Positions 18,998 to 26,112 of a stretch of 64,000 nt of DNA are shown one piece after another (positions within the stretch are counted from its first letter, which is position 1; every line of letters begins with the position of its first letter). The stretch comes from an uncultured Phocaeicola sp. Lineage in GTDB: Bacteria; Bacteroidota; Bacteroidia; Bacteroidales; Bacteroidaceae. The stretch lies in contig CALUJA010000008.1 of NCBI GenBank assembly GCA_944320845.1, positions 62,001 through 126,000 of the forward strand. The letters are read 5' to 3'. The notes beneath the pieces were generated by a model. It ran no database searches and was not told where the DNA came from. It saw only the letters and a program-made list of their open reading frames with translations. The position numbers and the translations under genes are program-made.

Positions 18998-20545
18998 TCA
19001 TTCTGCTCCTTTCATCATCTTTTGAAGCTTGCCGGAAAAGATGAACAGCATGACAGCTGCGGCTCCGCTCATGAATACAAAAAGCATGAAGAAGTCGAAA
19101 AGATTTTCTATCCGGTAACCTAAGAAGCTTTGGGTTATGCCGTGCTCAGGATAGTATCCGCTCAGTGCGCCTGCAAACTTGTTTGCCGCAGATGTACTGA
19201 GATACCATACTCCCATCAGCAGAGAGGAGAAGCGGAGGGGAGACAGTTTGTAAACCAAAGAGAGTCCGATGGGAGCAAGGCAAAGCTCTCCCATTGTATG
19301 GATAAGATACAGTCCCGTAAGCCATATCATGCTGACCTTCACGCCCGGTTCCACATCCTTCACTCCAAAGGCAATGAACAGATATCCTAAGGCAAGCAGC
19401 AGCAGACCGATGGCTTGCTTGCGTGGAGAACTTGGCTCAAGTCCTCTCTTTCCGAGAAACGACCATACGGCTGCAAATAAAGGGGCGAGTGTGACAATCA
19501 TAATCGGATTGAATGACTGGAAATAGGCGGCAGGCATCTCCCATCCGCCTATATGACGGTCGGTCTGCTCATCGGCAAAAAAGGTGAGGGAAGCGCCTGC
19601 TTGTTCGTAGGCCGCCCAAAAGAAGATGACAAAGAAGGCAATGATATAGATGACGCCGATGCGGGCCTGTTCCGTACGGGTAAGCGACTTGTCTGTAATA
19701 ATCAGGATAGGCACAGTGATGGTTGTAGCGTAGATAAGTGAACCAATCCAGTCGGCATTTGCAAAGTAGTTGCCCGCCGTGGCGTTCCAGTCTACGGAGA
19801 AGAGGAGGGTGAGAATGACGGTTCCCACTATCATGACATAGGTTCTTCTTGTATCGCGTGCCGTATCTTCCCCTTCCTTTTTCCTTTTCCCGGTTCTGGC
19901 AGGAACCGTACCTACCGGATTCCCTTCCGGGTCACAGATGTATTTGTTCTTGAACAGCGAGAATACGGTCGCGCCGAGCAGCATGCCGATGCAGGCCGCA
20001 AGAAATCCCCATTTGAAGTCTTCGGGATGTCCCGTGTTGCCCACCAGTCCGCAGATGAGCGGGGCGATGGTGGAACCCACGTTCACACCCATGTAGAAGA
20101 TGGTAAAGGCAGAGTCCTTGCGCGAGTCGTCGGCCGTATAGAGGCGTCCTACCATCGTCGATATGTTCGGCTTGAAGAATCCGTTGCCGAGAATAAGCAT
20201 ACCAAGTCCGCAAAACATCAGCCACTTGGCGAGGCCTGCCTGGTGAAAATAGCACGCGCTTATGAAGAGCAGGAACTGACCGACTGCCATAGTCAGCGCA
20301 CCCACCACGATAGAGCGGCGGTTGCCCCAATATCGGTCGGCGATGTAGCCTCCTACAAGTGGGGTGAGATAAACAAGCCCCGTGTAGCTGCCGTATACCT
20401 GAGATGCATATTCCTTGTCGAACAGCAGCGCCTGCACCATATACAGCATAAACAGCGCGCGCATGCCGTAGTAACTGAAACGTTCCCACATTTCAGTCAC
20501 GAAAAGTAGATAAAGTCCTTTGGGATGCCCTTTCGTCTGATTCAT
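18998..20545 (-). CDS. POT (PTR2) family proton-coupled peptide transporter
   Basis: 515 residues with about 14 predicted membrane segments. The POT proton-coupling motif is present at the N-terminus (EMWERFSYYGMRA), followed by the loop GGYIADRYWG and the FYMGVNVGS signature. The family imports di- and tripeptides with protons. With the secreted aminopeptidase, the secreted C69 dipeptidase and cytosolic pepT, this window covers peptide trimming, uptake and final hydrolysis. It has its own promoter. Confidence 0.93.
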   Translation of the reverse strand: MNQTKGHPKGLYLLFVTEMWERFSYYGMRALFMLYMVQALLFDKEYASQVYGSYTGLVYLTPLVGGYIADRYWGNRRSIVVGALTMAVGQFLLFISACYFHQAGLAKWLMFCGLGMLILGNGFFKPNISTMVGRLYTADDSRKDSAFTIFYMGVNVGSTIAPLICGLVGNTGHPEDFKWGFLAACIGMLLGATVFSLFKNKYICDPEGNPVGTVPARTGKRKKEGEDTARDTRRTYVMIVGTVILTLLFSVDWNATAGNYFANADWIGSLIYATTITVPILIITDKSLTRTEQARIGVIYIIAFFVIFFWAAYEQAGASLTFFADEQTDRHIGGWEMPAAYFQSFNPIMIVTLAPLFAAVWSFLGKRGLEPSSPRKQAIGLLLLALGYLFIAFGVKDVEPGVKVSMIWLTGLYLIHTMGELCLAPIGLSLVYKLSPLRFSSLLMGVWYLSTSAANKFAGALSGYYPEHGITQSFLGYRIENLFDFFMLFVFMSGAAAVMLFIFSGKLQKMMKGAE

Positions 20546-20588
20546 TCTTTTGTTCTTGTAAGATTAGTATTCCGTTTTCCGTCGGATG

Positions 20589-20596
20589 CAAAAGTA
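20589..20596 (-). promoter_or_regulatory. Promoter -7 box for the POT transporter
   Basis: Minus-strand TACTTTTG matches TAnnTTTG and lies 43 bases upstream of the ATG at 20545, so the transporter need not depend on the TPR gene upstream. Confidence 0.6.
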
Positions 20597-20645
20597 ATAA
20601 ATCGACTCCGCAAAAGCAAGAGCGCAGGACGCGAATGTCAAGTTT

Positions 20646-21242
20646 TCATTCTAGCATCCGGTAAGTCGAGGCAATACGGTCTACCAGTTCGGCAGAAGGA
20701 GCGGCGGCTAGCAGTTGCAGCATCAGGTCGTTCACATCAGCTTTGTGGTCGAGCTTCAGCGCGGCGGTCACATCGTCGAGCGCGGCCTCATAGTCGCCGT
20801 TGTTCAGGCGGGCTTCGGCTCTTGCCCGATAATTTTCCGTGTCTTGCGGATTCAGGCGGATGGCTTCGCTCAGGTCGGTGTCGGCCAGTGCCCACTGTTT
20901 CAGGTTGAGAAGCATGGAGCCGCGCGTATAGTAGGCGAACGAGCGGTATTCACTATCCGATTCGGGAAGCAGGCGCAAAGCGTTGTTTACCGCATCAAGT
21001 GCCAACTTCATGTCGCCGTAATAGTTGCAGACAAGTGCCATGTAGCAGTGCGCGTAACCATTGTCCGGGTGGGCGGTGATTTCCGCGTTGAGCAGCTCGT
21101 AGGCCCGCTCCGGGTTGCCCTCGTTGAGGGCTGTCAAACCATTTATATAATTGTCACTTTGGGGGCGTGCAGATGTTTGTGCATTTACACATGCGGAAGT
21201 CGCCAGCAGGCAACCGATGATAAGGCTAAATAGTGTCTTCAT
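20646..21242 (-). CDS. Tetratricopeptide-repeat protein, exported
   Basis: 198 residues from ATG 21242, chosen because a signal peptide (MKTLFSLIIGCLLATSACVNAQ) begins there and the -7 box lies just upstream; the longer frame to 21296 would overlap it. Four to five TPR helix pairs follow (for example NGYAHCYMALVCNYYGDMKLA). TPR modules mediate protein contacts; no partner or function can be named. Cleavage is probably at VNA-Q by signal peptidase I; the Cys at position 17 is not in a good lipobox. Confidence 0.8.
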   Translation of the reverse strand: MKTLFSLIIGCLLATSACVNAQTSARPQSDNYINGLTALNEGNPERAYELLNAEITAHPDNGYAHCYMALVCNYYGDMKLALDAVNNALRLLPESDSEYRSFAYYTRGSMLLNLKQWALADTDLSEAIRLNPQDTENYRARAEARLNNGDYEAALDDVTAALKLDHKADVNDLMLQLLAAAPSAELVDRIASTYRMLE

Positions 21243-21266
21243 AGTTCGTTTAGTTTTTAACGGCGG

Positions 21267-21274
21267 CAAATCTA
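21267..21274 (-). promoter_or_regulatory. Promoter -7 box for the TPR gene
   Basis: Minus-strand TAGATTTG, a perfect TAnnTTTG match 25 bases before the ATG at 21242. Confidence 0.65.
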
Positions 21275-21336
21275 TAAAGTTTTCGGCATTCGGCAAAGAT
21301 TTTTCCGAAAATATTACGTGGTCGTGAAAACTTTGT

Positions 21337-21344
21337 TACTTTTG
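21337..21344 (+). promoter_or_regulatory. Promoter -7 box for the phosphotransferase gene
   Basis: TACTTTTG, a perfect -7 match, 31 bases upstream of the ATG at 21376. It is divergent from the TPR promoter. Confidence 0.65.
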
Positions 21345-21375
21345 TATGTTGTCTGACATAATAATCTGACCCATC

Positions 21376-22470
21376 ATGACTAACCCATTGACCGAAATCG
21401 TCCGCCGTTTCCCGCAGATAGGGGATGTGGCGGAAATCCGTCCCCTTACCTCCGGCCTGATAAACCAGACTTACCGGATACATACCGCCTCGCCGGCGGA
21501 AGACGACTATGTGCTTCAGCGAATCAACCGGCACGTGTTTACCGATGTGGACTTGCTACAGCATAATATAGAGTGTGTGACCCGCCACATTCGCCGCAAG
21601 CTGGAGGAGCGGGGAGTGAGTGACATCGAACGCAAGGTGCTGCGCTTTCTTGCTGCAGACGACGGCAGGACTTACTGCCGAGACCGTGACGGGGAATGCT
21701 GGCGCGTCAGCGTATACATACGCGACTCGCAGACGCTGGATGAGGTGAACGGAGAGACGGCCTACCTGGCGGGAAAGAACTTCGGCGCCTTTGAGGCGAT
21801 GCTGACCGACCTGACCGAGCCGCTCGGCGAAACCATCCCGCACTTTCACGATATGGAGCTGCGCATCCGTCAGCTGGGCGAGGCGGCGCAGGCCGACCGT
21901 GCGGGACGCATGAGCGAGGTCGCCCCGCTTGTAGACGAACTGATGGGCGAGGCCGACGAGATGTGTTGCGCCGAACGGCTGCATCGGGAAGGCCGGCTGC
22001 CCAAACACATCTGCCATTGCGACACGAAGGTGAGCAATATGCTGTTCGACCGAGACGGGCAGGTGCTCTGTGTCATCGACCTCGACACGGTGATGCCCTC
22101 GTTCGTGTTTTCCGACTACGGAGACTTCCTGCGCTCGGCAGCCTGCTCGGCGGCGGAGGACGAACCCGACACCAGCCGCATCGGCTTCCGTCAAGACATC
22201 TTCCGTGCCTTCACGCGCGGATACCTCGAAGAGGCCGGCCCGTTTCTCACCCCGCTCGAGGTAGAGATGCTGCCCTTTGCCGCCCGACTCTTCCCCTACA
22301 TGCAGGCCGTGCGCTTTCTCACCGACTACATAGACGGCGACCGCTACTACCGCATCTCATACCCCACGCACAACCTGGTCCGCGCCCGCGCCCAGCACAA
22401 GCTTTTCCGGTCGGCCGAGCAACACGAACCTCTGATGCGCGAATATATCCGCAGCCTTAACATAAAATAA
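21376..22470 (+). CDS. Aminoglycoside-phosphotransferase-fold kinase, possibly N-acetylhexosamine kinase
   Basis: 364 residues without signal or membrane segments. The kinase core shows HCDTKVSNMLFD, the Brenner motif with catalytic Asp and metal-binding Asn, then VIDLDTV as the DFG equivalent, near residues 214-240. The N-terminal lobe (SGLINQTYRI) and the segment SDYGDFLRS resemble NahK, which phosphorylates GlcNAc or GalNAc at C1. I recognise the fold firmly and the substrate only tentatively. The coding sequence looks richer in G+C than its neighbours, near 60 percent in the lines I counted. A branched terminator follows. Confidence 0.75.
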   Translation: MTNPLTEIVRRFPQIGDVAEIRPLTSGLINQTYRIHTASPAEDDYVLQRINRHVFTDVDLLQHNIECVTRHIRRKLEERGVSDIERKVLRFLAADDGRTYCRDRDGECWRVSVYIRDSQTLDEVNGETAYLAGKNFGAFEAMLTDLTEPLGETIPHFHDMELRIRQLGEAAQADRAGRMSEVAPLVDELMGEADEMCCAERLHREGRLPKHICHCDTKVSNMLFDRDGQVLCVIDLDTVMPSFVFSDYGDFLRSAACSAAEDEPDTSRIGFRQDIFRAFTRGYLEEAGPFLTPLEVEMLPFAARLFPYMQAVRFLTDYIDGDRYYRISYPTHNLVRARAQHKLFRSAEQHEPLMREYIRSLNIK

Positions 22471-22482
22471 CATGTGTAAAGT

Positions 22483-22542
22483 CCGCCAACCCGTCAGGAA
22501 TGCGTATATTCGCATTACGCCGCCGGGTGGGCGGCTTTTTTT
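22483..22542 (+). terminator. Branched rho-independent terminator
   Basis: CCGCCAACCCG pairs with CGGGTGGGCGG (one mismatch) and is followed by seven T residues. A second hairpin, AATGCG with CGCATT, sits inside the loop. Confidence 0.85.
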
Positions 22543-22572
22543 ATATTGAAAACAATAAACCAAAAATCATCC

Positions 22573-23022
22573 ATGAGCATCTTCTTGAAGCCCGTACAGC
22601 GAATCAATCCGTCCGACCCGGACGCTGGTAAGAAATGGTATCCCGTGCAAGTAACCACCAAGTTGGTAGACGAGACGGAAGTAGCAACCCTTGTAGCCGA
22701 AGGCACCACGCTCAACCCGATGGAGGCACTTATGGCCATCCGCCGGCTGAGAAACGTAGTGCAGCGCATGCTGCTCGACGGCAAGAGCGTGAGACTTGGC
22801 GACTGGGGTTCATTTAACATTACTCTCAGCACGAAGGGAGAAGAGGGGAAGGAAGACCTGACGGTGCGCAATGTCAAGTCGGTAAACATCAATTTCCAGC
22901 CAGGGGCCGACCTGAGGCTGGCCATGCAGAAAGCCGATTTCATCTGGCTGAACAAAGTCTTGGAGGGGGATATCCCTTCATCTTCAGACAATGAGGAAGA
23001 GGAGGAAGACCCTGCAATGTAG
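22573..23022 (+). CDS. HU-like DNA-binding protein with acidic tail
   Basis: 149 residues from ATG 22573; the TTG further upstream at 22546 overlaps the leader of the preceding terminator and adds nothing HU-like. The central part matches the HU fold: KLVDETEVATLVAEG, the helical NPMEALMAIRRLRNVVQRM and the DNA-arm strand VRLGDWGSFNITLS. It ends in an acidic tail (DNEEEEED). Bacteroidetes carry several such HU-family variants, thought to bend or coat DNA. It sits between two intrinsic terminators, so it is probably expressed alone. Confidence 0.82.
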   Translation: MSIFLKPVQRINPSDPDAGKKWYPVQVTTKLVDETEVATLVAEGTTLNPMEALMAIRRLRNVVQRMLLDGKSVRLGDWGSFNITLSTKGEEGKEDLTVRNVKSVNINFQPGADLRLAMQKADFIWLNKVLEGDIPSSSDNEEEEEDPAM

Positions 23023-23067
23023 CCAGGCATGAGCAGGAGGGCCGCATGGCCGGCCCTCTGACGGAAG

Positions 23068-23107
23068 TCCGCCCGATTCGCATCCGCCGAGTCGGGCGGA
23101 TTTTTTT
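23068..23107 (+). terminator. Rho-independent terminator after the HU-like gene
   Basis: TCCGCCCGA pairs perfectly with TCGGGCGGA and is followed by seven T residues. Its reverse complement (GCCCGACTCGGCGGATGCGA) resembles the repeat units that begin a few bases downstream. Confidence 0.9.
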
Positions 23108-23112
23108 ATGCC

Positions 23113-23266
23113 CTTTGCCCGACTCCTCTATGCCGGGTTGCCCGACTCGCCACGCCGAGTTGCCCAACTCGTCGAATCGAGTTGCCCAACTCGCCGAATC
23201 GAGTTGCCCAACTCGCCGAATCGAGTTGCCCAACTCGCCGAATCGAGTTGCCCGACTCGAAAATAT
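23113..23266. repeat. Array of seven 22-bp palindromic repeats
   Basis: Seven units of exactly 22 bp begin at 23113, 23135, 23157, 23179, 23201, 23223 and 23245. The four units from 23157 to 23244 read GAGTTGCCCAACTCG plus a 7-base spacer (CCGAATC) and differ by a single base. The outer units are degenerate. Each core CGAGTTGCCCAACTCG can fold into a 6-bp stem with a GCCC loop. The period is not a multiple of three, so coding is unlikely. The whole 339-base gap between the HU-like gene and the next lipoprotein gene holds the HU terminator, this array and a promoter. Confidence 0.92.
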
Positions 23267-23321
23267 GGATTCGGGCAGGCATTTTATTACCCTATTACCG
23301 GAAAGTAACCGGAAGAATGCG

Positions 23322-23329
23322 TATCTTTA
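23322..23329 (+). promoter_or_regulatory. Probable promoter -7 box for the first lipoprotein gene
   Basis: TATCTTTA differs from TAnnTTTG only in the last base and lies 33 bases before the ATG at 23362. Confidence 0.45.
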
Positions 23330-23361
23330 TACATTAATAATCATAAAAAGCGATAATACTT

Positions 23362-24666
23362 ATGAAGAAACTTTTATTTCCGGTTCTTGCGGCTGCCATG
23401 CTCGCTTCGTGCGGAGACGACGGCGGCGACCCTGACAAGTCCAACTACATCACCCACGCAGACATGGAGGGCGTGCGCCTCGTCTACACCATTACCGATG
23501 GCGGAAAGACAGGCAATCTGCTCATGACCGTGGACGCGGAGGGTAACACAGCGCCTTTCCACTTCATTACCGAGCAGGGCGACCGAGTGGCTGTAGACAC
23601 GATGGGAAACTGGGTGAGCAACTCACGCCGGCTGAGCGACGACTACATGATTCTGTCGGGCAGGTTCTATCTGAGTGAAACCTATACCGATAATCTGATT
23701 GTCAATACACGCATGGGTGAGCTTTGCCCGACAGAAACCGACTTTTCTTCGTTCGGCCATGAAGCTCCTACCTTTAAGGACGGCAGTGGAAACATCTACA
23801 TGATAGCAAACGGTTCTGAGGGGGAAGGCATCTTCCGCATCAACCTTTCAGACCCCTCGAAGCCGGAGATAGAGAAGTATACGGCTGGAAACATCTATGC
23901 CAACCACTATCTGGTAAACAGCGACGGAGTATGCTTCTACCGTGTAGAAGGCTTATATTATGTCAAGCTGCCTTATAGAGGCATCCACGAGGTCTCCTCG
24001 TTGATACCCGAAGAGGGTAACTGGGAGACATCCGTATTCTGCGGGCGGAACGGACAGTTCTACATCGCGGCAAGCTGTGATGAGCTGGAGAGGTTCATCA
24101 TCTATGAGTTCGGCTACTCGCAGGAAGGTTCTGCCGGCGGTGCGGAAGGCGACTTGCAGATGTCATTTGATGTGGCTGAGGTAGCGGAATTGGACGGCTA
24201 TCCCACAACCTCTGTCAGAAACAAGATGTTTTGCCGCATTCCTCAAACCGGAAAGCATCTGTTTGTTTCCTATGGCGATTTGGTCGTGTTTGATGAAGAC
24301 ACCCGTAAGCTGTCTATGGAATCAGTGCAGGATTTTCCCTCAAGGCTGTGGATGGGACAGACTATAAACAACAATGTCTAGACAAGCTTAGGCACGCTGT
24401 GGGTTAAGGACAACGGCAACGGCCTTGGCCACACGACCGCATCGGGCGGATATGCCGTGCAGCCGGTGGACTTCGGCGGGGCGGGATACAGCATCGACTT
24501 TGAAGAGGTGGCCTGCCTGCCCGACCGTGAGGGGCTGACGGCTCCGGCCCTCCGCCACTCGGACGGGCAGAACGTAATCGTCCGCATCAGCGACACGGGC
24601 GAGGTGACCGGGCTGGAGCAGACTGCCACGTCGGACGAAATCTCTTCGCTGATTCGGCTTGACTGA
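23362..24666 (+). pseudogene. Lipoprotein paralog 1, interrupted by one in-frame TAG
   Basis: The reading frame starts with a lipoprotein signal (MKKLLFPVLAAAMLASCGDD; Cys17) and stops at TAG 24379-24381 after 339 codons. The same frame then continues without shift for 95 codons to TGA at 24664-24666, matching the C-terminus of the intact neighbour at 24721 (shared ending EISSLIRLD). Aligned with the neighbour, the TAG replaces a TTG leucine codon, so one base change explains it. The 339-residue product lacks the conserved C-terminal segment. Function is unknown; the pattern of short beta strands suggests a beta-propeller-like surface protein, which is inference. TAG read-through is an alternative to loss of function. 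Confidence 0.85.
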
Positions 24667-24720
24667 TATCGGGACAGTGACTAAATTTCATATACAGTAA
24701 TCATTAAAAAGCAACAGACC

Positions 24721-26028
24721 ATGAAAAAGACTTTATTGCCATTCCTTCTGGCGGCAGTGCTCGCGTCATGCGGAGAAACTGGAGAGAATGAACCGCCGGA
24801 ACCCGACTACGTTACGCGCGCCGACATGGAGGGGGTCAGCCTTATCTACTTCGTTCCGGATGACGGGGGGACAGGCAACCGGCTCATGACGGTGGACGGT
24901 GAGGGAAACGTGGAGCCTTTCCGCTTCATCACCGACCAGGGCAACCGGGTGCCGTCGGACACGACGGGCATCCGTATATACAGCGGAAGCCGTGTCGGTA
25001 ACGATTATATGGTGCTGACGGGCGAGTTTGAAATCAAGGACGGGCAGTGCGATAATCTGCTTGTCAATATCCGTACGGGCGAGCTTACCGTAAGTCCGAG
25101 CACCTTTGTAGCGGTGTTTCCGCAGATGCCTGTCTTTACCGACGACAGCGGGAAAGTCTACCTGATGGCAAACAACAACGGGCAGAGCGGCATCTTTTTC
25201 TTCGACTTTACTTATCCCGACCAGCCGAGCGTCAGCATGCTTTCAGACGGGAGCAGCTCTGTCGACGGCTATTGGGTGAACAGCGATGGTATCTGCTTCT
25301 ACCGAAGCGGTCTCGTATATAGCATCAGCCTTCTTTACGCAGGCATCCACAACGTTTCCGGGCTCTTGCCCGGCGACAACGACCGGGATGTAACCCTGTT
25401 CTTCGGCAGAAACCAGAAGCCCTACATAGCGGCGTGCTCTGTAGACAACATGCATCTTTCCATCTATGAGGTAAGCTACGAGCAGGAGGGGTCTTTGGAG
25501 GAAGGAAACCTCGGCTGGTCGTTCCCGCCCGATATGGTTGAGGTGGCCCGCCTTGACAATCAGCCTATAGGCCCGCTGGGCAGTAGCACATTCTGTCCCA
25601 TCCCTCAAACGGGGAAGCATATATTCTCTTCGCAGCATGCAGGATTGATTGTGTTTGATGAGGAAAACGAGACGCTGACCCAGGAGCCTGATGCCGGATT
25701 GCCCGAACTGGATATGCTTCAGATTGTCGTGAGAAATGCCTTGGTAAGCTCGGGCGCGCTGTGGATTAACGGAAACGGCGGCCAGCTCAGCCGCATGACT
25801 GCATCGGGCGGATACGCTGCGCAGCCGGTAGACCTCAGCGGGGAGGGCTACAGCATCGACTTTACGGAGGTGGCCTGCCTGCCCGACCATGATGGACTGA
25901 TGGCTCCGGCCCTCCGCAGTTCGGACGGGCAGAACGTAATCATCCGCATCAGCGACACGGGCGAGGTGACCGAGCTGGAGCATACCGCCACATCGGCCGA
26001 AATCTCTTCGCTGATTCGGCTTGACTGA
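24721..26028 (+). CDS. Lipoprotein paralog 2 (intact)
   Basis: 435 residues with lipobox LASC (Cys17), so a lipoprotein. It is the full-length tandem copy of the broken gene upstream, sharing ADMEG, LMTVD.EGN, NLLVN..TGEL, INGNGG/KDNGNG and the C-terminal block SDGQNVI.RISDTGEVT. The start of the leader (ATACA, TAATCAT, AAAAGC) is also shared with copy 1, so the duplicated unit includes the leader. I do not recognise the family. Repeats such as SDGICFYR and GKVYLMANN suggest a multi-bladed beta structure. The C-terminal coding region is closer between the copies than the middle, which could reflect gene conversion. Confidence 0.8.
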   Translation: MKKTLLPFLLAAVLASCGETGENEPPEPDYVTRADMEGVSLIYFVPDDGGTGNRLMTVDGEGNVEPFRFITDQGNRVPSDTTGIRIYSGSRVGNDYMVLTGEFEIKDGQCDNLLVNIRTGELTVSPSTFVAVFPQMPVFTDDSGKVYLMANNNGQSGIFFFDFTYPDQPSVSMLSDGSSSVDGYWVNSDGICFYRSGLVYSISLLYAGIHNVSGLLPGDNDRDVTLFFGRNQKPYIAACSVDNMHLSIYEVSYEQEGSLEEGNLGWSFPPDMVEVARLDNQPIGPLGSSTFCPIPQTGKHIFSSQHAGLIVFDEENETLTQEPDAGLPELDMLQIVVRNALVSSGALWINGNGGQLSRMTASGGYAAQPVDLSGEGYSIDFTEVACLPDHDGLMAPALRSSDGQNVIIRISDTGEVTELEHTATSAEISSLIRLD

Positions 26029-26053
26029 GCAGGATTCTTACATTTGCATATAT

Positions 26054-26099
26054 AAAAAAGACTCCCCGCCGGACTGATGATGAGTTGGGCGGGTAGTCG
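26054..26099 (-). terminator. Terminator of the addA-addB unit
   Basis: On the minus strand ACTACCCGCCC pairs with GGCGGGGAGT (one bulge) and is followed by CTTTTTT. It lies between the convergent lipoprotein and addB genes and may also stop plus-strand transcripts. Confidence 0.7.
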
Positions 26100-26112
26100 C
26101 TGTGTTGTGGCC

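Noticed and set aside
23157-23244. CRISPR array
   Set aside because: The units are contiguous 22-bp tandem repeats with an identical short linker, not repeats separated by unique spacers, and no cas genes are present.
23108-23308. Open frames through the 22-bp array giving Arg/Asn/Ser/Pro-rich repeats
   Set aside because: The 22-bp period shifts frame each unit, several frames are open only because the repeat lacks stops, and the sequence is explained by hairpin repeats.
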